Under the pieces are notes generated by a model. It had not been told where the DNA came from. It ran no database searches and saw only the letters and a program-made list of their open reading frames with translations. Positions 1-8,035 of a stretch of DNA of 64,000 nt are shown piece after piece. The stretch's first letter is position 1, and every line of letters begins with the position of its first letter. The stretch spans positions 22,112-86,111 of the forward strand of contig CAKZPE010000020.1 in NCBI GenBank assembly GCA_937138495.1, given 5' to 3'. A program made the position numbers and the translations under genes. Source of the DNA: an uncultured Oceanospirillaceae bacterium. GTDB lineage: Bacteria > Pseudomonadota > Gammaproteobacteria > Pseudomonadales > Balneatricaceae.

Positions 1-837
1 CTCGGGATGTTTGTAGGCGCTGCGCTGGCGGTTTGCGGTGCGGCGATGCAGGGGCTTTTCAGAAACCCTCTGGCAGACCCCGGCCTGATTGGCGTCACCG
101 GCGGTGCATCGCTGGCTGCGGTGGCGATGATTGTGCTGGGCGGCAGTTATTTTACAGCCCTGTATCAGTGGCTGGGGCCGTATGCGCTGATGGCTGCTGC
201 ATTTGCCGGGGCTTTTCTGACCACCCTGATCGTGGCACGGATTGCCACGACCCGTTACGGCACATCGATAACGACTATGCTGCTGGCGGGGATTGCCATT
301 GGCATTGTCACCGGTGCCGGTGTCGGCATCATGACGTACATGGCGGACGATGCGCAGCTGCGAACCCTGACGTTCTGGAGCATGGGCAGTCTGGGAGGCG
401 CGACCTGGGAAACGGTGATTGCTGCCGGCCTGCTGATTACGCTGACTTTAGTGGGCTTGCCGTTGCAGGCAAAAAACCTCAATGCACTGCTGCTGGGTGA
501 ATCTGAAGCCCGGCATCTGGGGGTTAGGATTGAAGCGGTGAAGAAGCGCATCATTCTGCTGACTGCATTGGGGGTAGGGGCCAGTGTGGCGGTCTCCGGC
601 ATGATCGGTTTTGTGGGCTTAATCGTCCCGCACATTGTACGCCTGACCCTTGGGCCGGATCACCGTTACCTGTTGCCAGCCTCCGCGTTACTGGGGGCGC
701 TGTTTCTGTTATGTGCCGATATGCTGGCCCGGACGTTAATTGCACCGGCAGAGCTGCCCATCGGCCTGATCACAACCATTATTGGCGGTCCGTTTTTTAT
801 CGGTATGGTGATTTACCGTGCCCGTAAACTGGGCTGA
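1..837 (+). CDS. hmuU: Heme ABC transporter permease (FecCD family), 5' truncated
   Basis: Integral membrane permease of a hemin importer that passes periplasmic heme to the cytoplasm with the ATPase encoded next. The frame is open from base 1, and the visible protein begins inside the conserved first part of the family (GAALAVCGAAMQGLFRNPLA, then DPGLIGVTGGA). About 60 N-terminal residues therefore lie outside the window, and the ATG at base 7 is an internal Met. Several hydrophobic segments follow, and the family motif around SGMIGFVGLIVPHIVR is intact near residue 200 of the visible part. The stop lies 12 bases before the hmuV start, so the two are co-transcribed. A vitamin B12 or siderophore permease is the alternative; the ATPase features favour heme. 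Confidence 0.87.
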   Translation, partial: LGMFVGAALAVCGAAMQGLFRNPLADPGLIGVTGGASLAAVAMIVLGGSYFTALYQWLGPYALMAAAFAGAFLTTLIVARIATTRYGTSITTMLLAGIAIGIVTGAGVGIMTYMADDAQLRTLTFWSMGSLGGATWETVIAAGLLITLTLVGLPLQAKNLNALLLGESEARHLGVRIEAVKKRIILLTALGVGASVAVSGMIGFVGLIVPHIVRLTLGPDHRYLLPASALLGALFLLCADMLARTLIAPAELPIGLITTIIGGPFFIGMVIYRARKLG

Positions 838-849
838 GTGGAGATTTTA

Positions 850-1626
850 ATGAGTTTCTGTGCGAGCCATATCTGCTTTCAGGCAGGGGAAAAAACCATT
901 CTTGATGATGTCTCCGTGCAGATTCAGCCCGGTGAAATGGTGGCTGTTTTAGGGCCAAACGGGGCAGGGAAGTCATCCCTGCTGAAAATTATGGCCGGTG
1001 AACAACGCTTCTTCAGCGGGCAGCTTTACCTGAACGGGCGCAGTTATGCTGACTGGTCTGCCAATGATATCGCCCGGATGGTCGGCATTCTGCCGCAGTC
1101 TTCTGAACTGGTGTTTCCGTTCAGTGTGGCGGAAGTGGTCATGCTGGGGCGTCTGCCCCACAGCAGCGGACGGGTAAAAGACCGGGAAATTGTGACTCAG
1201 GCATTGCAGTTACTGGATGTCAGCCATCTCAGTGAAGCGCTGTATCCGGCGCTTTCCGGCGGTGAAAAACAGCGGGTACAACTGGCCCGGGTGCTGGCTC
1301 AGATCTGGGAGCCGTCATCAGCCGGTGATCGCTTTTTGCTGCTGGATGAGCCTACTTCAGCACTGGATTTATCCCATCAGCATCAGACGCTGGAAGTTGC
1401 CAGAGATTTATCCCGGCAAGGGGCCGGGGTGATGGCAATTTTGCATGATCTGAATCTGGCGGCGCAGTATGCAGACAGAATTATCCTGCTGGGGAATGGC
1501 CGTCTGGTCTCTGAAGGTGCGGTGGATCAGGTACTGGTGCCAGAACAAATCCGGGCATTGTATGACATTGATGTCACGGTGATGCGTCATCCCCGTGAGA
1601 ACCGACCGTTAGTGGTTACGCTGTAA
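850..1626 (+). CDS. hmuV: Heme ABC transporter ATP-binding protein
   Basis: ATPase subunit of the heme importer, 258 residues. Walker A is at about residues 35-43 (GPNGAGKSS), the signature LSGGEKQR near 135, Walker B LLLDEP near 163 and the switch His (LHD) near 199. A GTG at 838 directly follows the hmuU stop and would add four residues. I prefer the ATG at 850 because GTGGAG sits 6-7 bases upstream as a ribosome binding site and the protein then starts right before the first beta strand. It is the last gene of its operon; no terminator is obvious on this strand. FecE or BtuD-type ATPases are the alternatives, but the length and the pairing fit HmuV. Confidence 0.87.
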   Translation: MSFCASHICFQAGEKTILDDVSVQIQPGEMVAVLGPNGAGKSSLLKIMAGEQRFFSGQLYLNGRSYADWSANDIARMVGILPQSSELVFPFSVAEVVMLGRLPHSSGRVKDREIVTQALQLLDVSHLSEALYPALSGGEKQRVQLARVLAQIWEPSSAGDRFLLLDEPTSALDLSHQHQTLEVARDLSRQGAGVMAILHDLNLAAQYADRIILLGNGRLVSEGAVDQVLVPEQIRALYDIDVTVMRHPRENRPLVVTL

Positions 1627-1645
1627 TAAGGTTTCGGGCAGAGCT

Positions 1646-1675
1646 AAAAAAGCAGCTGACATATCTGCCAGCTGC
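1646..1675 (-). terminator. Rho-independent terminator of the STAS-like gene
   Basis: GCAGCTG and CAGCTGC form a stem around a 10-base loop. On the minus strand it is followed by six T, about 75 bases past the stop of the gene at 1751-2119. Confidence 0.6.
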
Positions 1676-1750
1676 AAGTGTTGTGGCTGGGAATGCTACA
1701 ACAGAGAACGTGTTTTAAGTCTTTATTCGCCGGCAGGTTGTCTGAAATCT

Positions 1751-2119
1751 CTACGCGGCGGTCAGCCAGTTCCAGGCGGCTTCGGCCTCGGCCGGCTTAA
1801 AATGCCGCTCTTCCACGCCAACATATTTTGCAATCCGGGCATCCTGCTGAATCAGCCAGGCCAGTACGTCTGAGTCGACCACGATTGCCAGGCGCTCTAC
1901 GGCGGTAATGTGGGAGCACATCCATTTCAGGTCTTCCCAGAGTGCCGCCGGAGATGCGCCGGTAAAGTCATTTACATCCACCAGTACGCGCACCTTACCG
2001 TACGTGGCGATACCGTCGTTTAGCAGATGAACCATGGTTTTTTCATCGTCTGCTGACAGTTTGCCGGTTACTTTGAAACCGAAAACGCCGGCTTCACTTT
2101 GTGGGAGTAATTCGAACAT
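1751..2119 (-). CDS. STAS/SpoIIAA-like protein
   Basis: Small cytosolic protein of 122 residues resembling the SpoIIAA-like (STAS fold) family. The visible pattern is alternating strand and helix: an N-terminal strand with GFKVTGKLSADD, a central VRVLVDVNDFTG, then VERLAIVVDSDVLAWL and a C-terminal AEAEAAWNWL helix. Members bind lipids or act in regulatory complexes, but the role of this subgroup is unknown. It stands alone between the heme transporter and the aldehyde dehydrogenase, with terminators on both sides, so it is monocistronic. Confidence 0.72.
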   Translation of the reverse strand: MFELLPQSEAGVFGFKVTGKLSADDEKTMVHLLNDGIATYGKVRVLVDVNDFTGASPAALWEDLKWMCSHITAVERLAIVVDSDVLAWLIQQDARIAKYVGVEERHFKPAEAEAAWNWLTAA

Positions 2120-2211
2120 GGGCTTTTGCTATCGGTTAATTTGCTGACAGTATGGCGGGAAACGTGTGGAAAAAATGTTAGCCAGCTAACACCGCCAGCC
2201 TGGGATATAAA

Positions 2212-2244
2212 AAACATAAAAAAACCGGCTCAGATGAGCCGGTT
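2212..2244 (-). terminator. Rho-independent terminator of the aldehyde dehydrogenase
   Basis: AACCGGCT, a 6-base loop and AGCCGGTT, followed by a T run on the minus strand. It starts about 22 bases after the stop of the aldehyde dehydrogenase gene. Confidence 0.8.
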
Positions 2245-2266
2245 CAGATTTAAAGATATGAGTTAA

Positions 2267-3787
2267 TCAGAAGAATCCCAGCGGATTGATGTCGTAGCTG
2301 ACCAGCATATTCTTGGTCTGCTGGTAATGATCCAGCATCATCTTGTGGGTTTCCCGGCCAACCCCTGACTTCTTATAGCCGCCGAATGCGGCGTGGGCCG
2401 GATACATGTGATAGCAGTTAGTCCATACCCGGCCGGCCTGAATGCCCCGGCCCATGCGGTAGGCTTTGTTCATGTCACGGGTCCATACGCCGGCACCCAG
2501 ACCGAATTCCGTATCGTTGGCAATGGCCAGCGCTTCAGCTTCATCCTTAAAGGTTGTCACGGATACCACCGGGCCAAAAATCTCTTCCTGGAAAACCCGC
2601 ATGCTGTTATTGCCTTTGAGCAGGGTCGGCTCAATGTAATAGCCTTCGTTAAAGCCCTGATCCAGTGCCGCAGCACCGCCACCGGTCAGCACTTGCGCAC
2701 CTTCCTGACGGGCTATTTCGAAGTAGCTCAGGATCTTGTCATATTGCTGCTGTGACGCCTGTGCACCGACCATAGTGTCAGTATCCAGCGGGTTGCCCCG
2801 TTTAATCTGCCCCATGCGCTCAATCACTTTGGCGATGAAGTCATCATAGATGTCTTCCTGCACCAGCAGGCGGGACGGACAGGTGCAGACTTCACCTTGG
2901 TTGAAGAATGCCAGTACGGCCCCTTCGATACATTTGCTGACGTATTCATCTTCCTGATCCAGTACGTCGGAGAAGTAAATGTTCGGCGACTTACCGCCCA
3001 GCTCGACAGTGGAGGGAATGATATTTTCGGCGGCGCACTTAAGAATGTGTGAACCGGTTGGGGTGGAGCCGGTAAATGCGATCTTATCAATCCGGGTATT
3101 GGCTGCCAGTGCCTGACCGGCTTCCGGACCAAAGCCGTTGACCACGTTCAGTACGCCGGCGGGCAACAGGTCTGCAATCAGTTCGGTGAGCAGTAAGATA
3201 CTGGCAGGGGTCTGCTCTGCGGGCTTCAGTACCACGCAGTTGCCGGTCACCAGTGCCGGTGCCAGTTTCCAGGCGGCCATCAGCAGCGGGAAGTTCCAGG
3301 GGATGATCTGGCCGACGACCCCGAGTGGCTCGTGGAAATGATACGCCACGGTATTGGCGTCGATTTCACCGATGCCGCCTTCCTGGGCACGGATACAGCC
3401 GGCGTAATAGCGGAAATGGTCGGCGGCCAGTGGCACATCGGCGGCCAGGGTTTCCCGGACGGCTTTACCGTTATCCCAGGCTTCGGCGACGGCCAGTGCT
3501 TCCAGATTGGCGTCGATAACATCGGCAATTTTCAGCAGGATGTTAGAGCGTTCTGTGACGGAGGTAGCCGCCCAGCCTGCCTTTGCGGCGTGGGCTGCAT
3601 CCAGTGCCAGTTCGATATCTTCAGCACCGGAGCGGGGAATTTCACAAATGACTTCACCGGTTACCGGGGTGGGGTTGTCAAAATACTGACCGTTAACCGG
3701 GGCAACCCATTCGCCGCCAATGAAGTTTTCATAACGGGCTTTGAAGCTGACAACGGCATCGGCTGAACCAGGTTTTGCATATATCAT
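2267..3787 (-). CDS. exaC: NAD-dependent aldehyde dehydrogenase (ExaC/AldB type)
   Basis: Oxidises acetaldehyde or similar short aldehydes to the acid with NAD. It has 506 residues, the usual size of ExaC/AldB. The catalytic base Glu is at about 262 in VELGGKSP and the nucleophile Cys at 301 in GEVCTCPS, a Cys-Thr-Cys arrangement typical of this subfamily. The nucleotide-binding PWNFP and FTGST motifs and the C-terminal [12 protein letters not shown] are also family hallmarks. It is transcribed away from an AraC regulator, which probably controls it. No alcohol dehydrogenase lies beside it, so the aldehyde source (ethanol, ethanolamine or another amine) is not shown. Confidence 0.88.
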   Translation of the reverse strand: MIYAKPGSADAVVSFKARYENFIGGEWVAPVNGQYFDNPTPVTGEVICEIPRSGAEDIELALDAAHAAKAGWAATSVTERSNILLKIADVIDANLEALAVAEAWDNGKAVRETLAADVPLAADHFRYYAGCIRAQEGGIGEIDANTVAYHFHEPLGVVGQIIPWNFPLLMAAWKLAPALVTGNCVVLKPAEQTPASILLLTELIADLLPAGVLNVVNGFGPEAGQALAANTRIDKIAFTGSTPTGSHILKCAAENIIPSTVELGGKSPNIYFSDVLDQEDEYVSKCIEGAVLAFFNQGEVCTCPSRLLVQEDIYDDFIAKVIERMGQIKRGNPLDTDTMVGAQASQQQYDKILSYFEIARQEGAQVLTGGGAAALDQGFNEGYYIEPTLLKGNNSMRVFQEEIFGPVVSVTTFKDEAEALAIANDTEFGLGAGVWTRDMNKAYRMGRGIQAGRVWTNCYHMYPAHAAFGGYKKSGVGRETHKMMLDHYQQTKNMLVSYDINPLGFF

Positions 3788-3897
3788 TTAGTCGACCTCT
3801 TATTGTTTTTTTCCGGTAATACACATACTTTTGTCTGATAAGGAATCAGCTGTTTAACAGCATACGCGGGGGCAGTTTGCAGCACTGTTCCACCAGT

Positions 3898-3922
3898 CCA
3901 GAACTGTTGCTTGTCGTTCTGG
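3898..3922. promoter_or_regulatory. Inverted repeat between the exaC-like gene and its AraC regulator
   Basis: CCAGAAC and GTTCTGG form perfect 7-base arms around an 11-base spacer in the divergent intergenic region, about 40 bases upstream of the AraC gene. It could be an operator for that regulator. AraC proteins more often bind direct repeats, so this is a guess. Confidence 0.3.
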
Positions 3923-3959
3923 TGCGTTGCACAAAAAAATAACAACAAAGGATATGCAT

Positions 3960-4871
3960 ATGATCTCTTCGCAACGGCTGGCGCAGCTGCGGCGACCGCA
4001 GGTGCTGGTAGAAAACAAGGTCAGCTTTGGCGGTGCTGACTCGGAGTTATCCATTTACGATACTTATCTGCCCGCTGAGCAGGTTGGCCTGAAAGCCGAT
4101 CAGCTGCTCTACTGCGGCATGATCAGCGGCCGTAAAATCATGCACAGCGGACGGCGTAAAGTGGGGGAGCATTTTCTGCCCCATGAGTCGTTTGTCATTG
4201 CGCCCGGCGAAGCGGTGAATATAGATTTCCCCGGCGCCAGTGATCAGTCCCCCACGACCTGTATGACGGTTGAAATCAGTAAAGAGCGGGTACAGCAGAT
4301 AGCCGACCGCATGAACCGGCAACTGGGCAATGCTGAAGGGCTTGGCGAGTGGCGTTATCTGCCGGAATATCTGCATGTGCACCATGCCTCTGCGACCCAG
4401 TCATTGCTGGAACATCTGGTGCATGTGTATGCGGAAAATCATCCGGACAGAACTCTGATGGTTGATTTGGGAGTGACGGAACTGGTGATGCGGATGCTGC
4501 GCCATCAGGGGCGGGAGTTTATTCTCCAGCACTGTGCTGATCAGCCGGACAGCTCCGGCATGACAGCCGTTATTGATGCCATTCAGCAACAGCTTAATGA
4601 GCCGCTGGATATTGACCGTCTGTGTCAGCTGGGCTGTATGAGCCGCAGCCGTTTATACAGTGAGTTTAACCGTCAGATGGGGTGCTCTCCGGGGGAGATG
4701 CAGCATCAGTTACGGATGCAGGAAGCCGCCCGCCGGCTGGCAACCTGTGAACCGGTGACGACCATTTGTTATGACCTGGGATATACCAGTCCCAGTCACT
4801 TCAGCCGCCGCTTCAGGCGAAGCTTTGGCTGTTCGCCCAGTGAGTTCCGCCAGCGCCAGCAGTGCAACTGA
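3960..4871 (+). CDS. AraC family transcriptional regulator
   Basis: 303-residue regulator with an unrecognised N-terminal sensing domain and a C-terminal pair of helix-turn-helix motifs at about residues 205-300. The signature stretch ATCEPVTTICYDLGYTSPSH followed by FSRRFRRSFGCSPSEFR is clear. A TTG at 3927 and ATGs at 3954 and 3960 are in frame. AAAGGA at 3947-3952 is 7 bases from the ATG at 3960 but only one base from 3954, so 3960 is chosen. Its divergence from the aldehyde dehydrogenase suggests it activates that gene in response to an alcohol, aldehyde or amine; the sequence does not identify the inducer. Confidence 0.82.
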   Translation: MISSQRLAQLRRPQVLVENKVSFGGADSELSIYDTYLPAEQVGLKADQLLYCGMISGRKIMHSGRRKVGEHFLPHESFVIAPGEAVNIDFPGASDQSPTTCMTVEISKERVQQIADRMNRQLGNAEGLGEWRYLPEYLHVHHASATQSLLEHLVHVYAENHPDRTLMVDLGVTELVMRMLRHQGREFILQHCADQPDSSGMTAVIDAIQQQLNEPLDIDRLCQLGCMSRSRLYSEFNRQMGCSPGEMQHQLRMQEAARRLATCEPVTTICYDLGYTSPSHFSRRFRRSFGCSPSEFRQRQQCN

Positions 4872-4906
4872 TAATATTGCGTATATCGCTGCCTGAAGGT
4901 TTTGAG

Positions 4907-4936
4907 TGATCCGTAATGACTGCCCCTGCGTAAAGA
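4907..4936 (+). promoter_or_regulatory. RpoE/ChrR-type sigma promoter of the DUF2878 operon
   Basis: -35 TGATCC at 4907-4912, exactly 18 bases, then -10 TAAAGA at 4931-4936. This agrees with the TGATC-N18-TA promoter described for Rhodobacter RpoE. The predicted transcript start is about 10-12 bases before the ATG at 4955, leaving room for the AGAGGTGA ribosome binding site. Confidence 0.75.
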
Positions 4937-4954
4937 TGCTCAGAGGTGATCATT

Positions 4955-5479
4955 ATGAGACGGCACATCTGGCATGGGCTGAGCGAAAATATCTGGATAA
5001 ACCTGCTGTGGTTCCAGCTGCTATGGTGGCTGAGTATTCTCCAGACTGACAGCGCCCGCTGGCCGGTTTTGATCTTGCTGATCGTGCATCTGTTAATGCA
5101 CCGGCATCTGTTTACCGAAGCGCTGGTCATTACAGCCTGTGGCTGTGTGGGCTTTGTCGTTGACAGTATTCTGACCCTGCTGGGTTTCTTCCGTTTTTCT
5201 CCTGATCATGTGCTACCGCCTTTCTGGTTATTCCTGCTCTGGCTGGGCTTTGCCGCTACCCTGCGGCAGGGGCTTAAATATTTTGTCGGTCGCTGGTATC
5301 TGGCGATGACTTCAGGGGCGGTCGCCGGCGCTGCTACCTATTTTGCTGCCGCCGAACTGGGGGCGGTAACCCTGGGCTGGAGCGATATTGAGAGCTTGCT
5401 GTTACTGGCGACCATCTGGGCGCTTATGTTTCCCGGTTTATTGTGGCTGAGCCATTCACTGGGGCGGCGCTATGTGTAA
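4955..5479 (+). CDS. DUF2878 family membrane protein
   Basis: Inner-membrane protein of 174 residues with about five hydrophobic segments: NLLWFQLLWWLSIL, VLILLIVHLL, ALVITACGCVGFVVDSIL, the FWLFLLWLGFAATL stretch and a C-terminal pair. The motif VDSILTLLGFF matches DUF2878 as I remember it. The biochemical function is unknown. A GTG at 4946 is also in frame, but the ATG at 4955 has AGAGGTGA at a correct distance and is preferred. It is the first gene of a five-gene operon driven by the sigma promoter just upstream, and its end overlaps the next gene by 8 bases. In other bacteria this family is linked to Cfa-like and SDR genes, which fits here. Confidence 0.8.
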   Translation: MRRHIWHGLSENIWINLLWFQLLWWLSILQTDSARWPVLILLIVHLLMHRHLFTEALVITACGCVGFVVDSILTLLGFFRFSPDHVLPPFWLFLLWLGFAATLRQGLKYFVGRWYLAMTSGAVAGAATYFAAAELGAVTLGWSDIESLLLLATIWALMFPGLLWLSHSLGRRYV

Positions 5480-5981
5480 ACCGTTGCGTCAGAGCCTGCT
5501 TTTCCTGTTGCTGCTGTTACCGGTACCGGCGTCTGCTGAGTTACCTAAAGGCCTGCGGCCTGTGGGGGAAGCGAGTCTCAGCTTTCTTTGGTATGACGTG
5601 TATCAGGCACGTTTGTTTAACCTGCAGGGGCAGTACGACGGCCTTAAAGCGCCGCTGGTATTACAGATCATTTACCGGCGGGAGATCAGCCATCAGGTAC
5701 TGATCGAGCAAACCGCCAATCAGTTGAAAAATAAAGTGCCGGAAGCAGAGATGCAGTTATGGCTGCAGGAACTGGCAGCACTGTGGCCGGATATTCGTAC
5801 GGACGATCAGCTGACCTTTCATATGAAGAACGCTGACAGCGGTGATTTCTATTTTAATGGCCAGTTGTTAGGCAATGTTGAACATCCCGGTTTTGCCCGG
5901 GCGTTTATCAATATCTGGCTGGCGGACGATGGCCGTTATTCAAGAATGGCTAAACAGTTACGCGGCGAAGCGGATAGCTGA
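5472..5981 (+). CDS. Chalcone isomerase-like periplasmic protein
   Basis: Exported protein of 169 residues with a signal peptide (Lys/Arg, then LLFLLLLLPVPASA, cleavage probably after ASA). The mature part resembles the bacterial chalcone-isomerase-like family: FLWYDVYQARLF, LQIIYRREISHQVLIEQT and the C-terminal FARAFINIWL. Relatives with this fold bind fatty acids or act as isomerases in plants. The bacterial family has no proven activity, so calling it a flavonoid enzyme would be wrong. It overlaps DUF2878 by 8 bases and precedes the DUF3833 lipoprotein by 12, so translation is coupled. Together with its neighbours it may handle an oxidised or modified fatty acid in the envelope (inference). 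Confidence 0.78.
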   Translation: MCKPLRQSLLFLLLLLPVPASAELPKGLRPVGEASLSFLWYDVYQARLFNLQGQYDGLKAPLVLQIIYRREISHQVLIEQTANQLKNKVPEAEMQLWLQELAALWPDIRTDDQLTFHMKNADSGDFYFNGQLLGNVEHPGFARAFINIWLADDGRYSRMAKQLRGEADS

Positions 5982-5993
5982 GGAGGCTGTGCC

Positions 5994-6587
5994 ATGAATA
6001 TTGCCATGAAGAGCTACCGGACTTTATCACTGTGTTTGCTGGTATTACTGACAGTGTCTCTGTTGTTACAGGGCTGTGCGGTTTCACTGGACAGTTATAA
6101 AGCGAATACCCCCCGGCTGGATATGGCCCGTTTCTTCAGTGGTCAGCTTAAAGCCACCGGTGTGGTGCAGGATTACCGGGGCAAAGTCATCCGGCGTTTC
6201 AGTGCAGATATTATCGGCCACTGGGAAGGGGATCAGGGGGTGCTTGATGAACGCTTTTATTTTGCCGACGGTGAAATACAGAGCCGTTGCTGGCGGCTGA
6301 AAAAAGACGGTGATGTCTTCACCGGAACGGCGGCCGATGTGGTGGGTGAAGCACGGGGCCGGGTGGCCGGGAATACGTTGCACTGGCGTTATGTCTTGCG
6401 GGTCCCGGTGGGCGGTTCTGAGTGGCAACTGGCACTGGATGACTGGCTCTATCTTGTCGATGAAAATAATCTGATCAACCGTACCCGGATGAGCAAACTG
6501 GGGCTGGGAGTCGGAGAGATTACCTTACATATCCGTCGCACAGGTGAAGGGGAAGCCCTGCCTGCAGACGGTACCTGCCAGCTTTAA
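5994..6587 (+). CDS. DUF3833 family lipoprotein
   Basis: 197-residue protein with a lipoprotein signal: hydrophobic stretch and lipobox LLQGC, so Cys28 would be acylated. The mature domain has the DUF3833 pattern of antiparallel strands, with FSGQLKATGVVQDYRGKVIR, a DERFYFADG turn, FTGTAADVVG, LHWRY, the WLYLVDENNLINRTRMSK stretch and GEITLHIRR. Function unknown; the size and strand pattern suggest a lipid-binding barrel (inference). AGGAGG lies 7 bases before the ATG. A second DUF3833 gene without a lipobox is at 16350-16856 in the same island under the same promoter type, so two members probably work on the same process in different compartments. Confidence 0.82.
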   Translation: MNIAMKSYRTLSLCLLVLLTVSLLLQGCAVSLDSYKANTPRLDMARFFSGQLKATGVVQDYRGKVIRRFSADIIGHWEGDQGVLDERFYFADGEIQSRCWRLKKDGDVFTGTAADVVGEARGRVAGNTLHWRYVLRVPVGGSEWQLALDDWLYLVDENNLINRTRMSKLGLGVGEITLHIRRTGEGEALPADGTCQL

Positions 6588-6599
6588 GCGGAGATCCTT

Positions 6600-7382
6600 A
6601 TGCGTCATCAGCAACAATTACCCTGGAAGCGGGTGTGGGTAACCGGTGCGGGCCGGGGGATCGGCGCAGCACTGGCCACCAAACTGTGTTGGGCAGGCGT
6701 GGATGTGCTGGCTTCGGCACGGTCGGCGAACGAGCTGGAAGCACTGCAGGCGTCGCTGGCCGGTGCGCCGGGTAAACTGCAGATCGAGCCGCTGGATATC
6801 TCTCAGCCGGAACAGATTCGCAGTTGTTTTCAGCGCTGGCAGTATGCCGGTACCTTACCTGATTTAGCCGTGCTCAATGCCGGTACCCATGATCCCTTTC
6901 CTGTTGAAGCCTTTAAGTCGCAGCGCTGTCAGGCGCTGCTGAATGTAAATCTGTACGGTACGCTTAATTGCCTGGAGCCTTTGCTGGCCCGGTATCTTGA
7001 GCAGCAGCGGGGGCATATTGCGGTGATGGCATCGGTGGCCGGTTACCGTGGCCTGCCGACCGCCGCTGCATATGGCGCCGGTAAAGCAGCACTGATTAAT
7101 CTGTGTGAGTCCCTGTATCTGGATCTGGCCGGTTCAGGTGTGACCATTCAGGTGATTAACCCGGGGTTTGTCCGAACACCGCTGACGGATAAGAATGATT
7201 TTGCCATGCCTGCACTGATGGAGCCGGAAGATGCCGCCCGGGCGATTATAGAGGGCCTGCAGCGCAAGCGTTTTGAGATCAGTTTCCCGGGTAAATTTGT
7301 TATCTGGCTGAAATTACTGCGTGTATTACCTTATAGCTGGTATTTTAAGGCGGTGAAAAAAATTACCCGGAGTAATCCTTAA
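6600..7382 (+). CDS. SDR family NAD(P)-dependent oxidoreductase
   Basis: Classical short-chain dehydrogenase of 260 residues. TGAGRGIG is at about residues 16-23, NAG near 97, the catalytic Ser in VMASVAGY and YGAGK further on, followed by VINPGFVRTPLT. The C-terminal tail FVIWLKLLRVLPYSWYF is hydrophobic and may attach it to the membrane, which would suit a lipid-like substrate. The true substrate is not evident. It is the fourth gene of the sigma-controlled operon, and its stop shares one base with the ATG of the next gene. Confidence 0.85.
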   Translation: MRHQQQLPWKRVWVTGAGRGIGAALATKLCWAGVDVLASARSANELEALQASLAGAPGKLQIEPLDISQPEQIRSCFQRWQYAGTLPDLAVLNAGTHDPFPVEAFKSQRCQALLNVNLYGTLNCLEPLLARYLEQQRGHIAVMASVAGYRGLPTAAAYGAGKAALINLCESLYLDLAGSGVTIQVINPGFVRTPLTDKNDFAMPALMEPEDAARAIIEGLQRKRFEISFPGKFVIWLKLLRVLPYSWYFKAVKKITRSNP

Positions 7383-7813
7383 TGACCCCGTTAGCCCGCT
7401 ATGCACAGGCACTCAGTGAACTTACCCCGGACAGGGTTAGCGAGCTTGCAGCGTTGCTGAATGAGCAGGCGGCCTTTTCTGATCCCTTTAACCGGGTAAC
7501 CGGCCGTGCGACTTTTCTGCGTATCTTTGAGGATATGTACAGCCGCCTGGAGGATGTGAGTTTTGACGTACACCGGATTGCGAACACGCCGGAAGGCGGT
7601 TTCATTTACTGGACGTTTAGCGGCCACAGCCGCCTGACGGGTACGCTCAGCATCGATGGCGTTAGCCGGATAGAACTGGATGACGCCGGTAAAGTGCGGG
7701 TTCATGAAGATTACTGGGATGCAAGTTTACTGTTCGAACGCCTGCCCTTGCTGGGGCGTATTATTGCTCGGATCAGACGTAAGCTGGCATTGCCCGGACA
7801 GGCACCTTTCTAA
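7382..7813 (+). CDS. Nuclear transport factor 2-like (SnoaL-type) protein
   Basis: 143-residue cone-shaped NTF2-fold protein. Visible pattern: the helical start YAQALSELTPDRVSELAALL, then FSDPFNRVTGRATFLRIFEDM, and strands FIYWTFSGHSRL and VSRIELDDAGKVRVHEDYWD. The family includes isomerases, cyclases and inactive binding proteins. The Asp/His pair in HEDYWD could be catalytic, but no substrate can be assigned. It is the last gene of the DUF2878 operon and overlaps the SDR stop (TAATG). No clear terminator follows. Confidence 0.75.
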   Translation: MTPLARYAQALSELTPDRVSELAALLNEQAAFSDPFNRVTGRATFLRIFEDMYSRLEDVSFDVHRIANTPEGGFIYWTFSGHSRLTGTLSIDGVSRIELDDAGKVRVHEDYWDASLLFERLPLLGRIIARIRRKLALPGQAPF

Positions 7814-8035
7814 GACGGTTTGTTACGCTATACAGGTTCGTTTCCTTCCCTCCATTTTCCCTGATTAACGGCCTGAACAGGTCTTTGTACGGGCCAAAAA
7901 TATCCTTCATTTCAGTGGCTTATTAAATCTTTCTGCTTTGGCTATTAATTCCATACTTATAATTAATTTTATATATATGGCGTCATTCTCTTAAGCTGGT
8001 TCTGTCAACAGGGATAGCATTAATAGGAGAAGATC

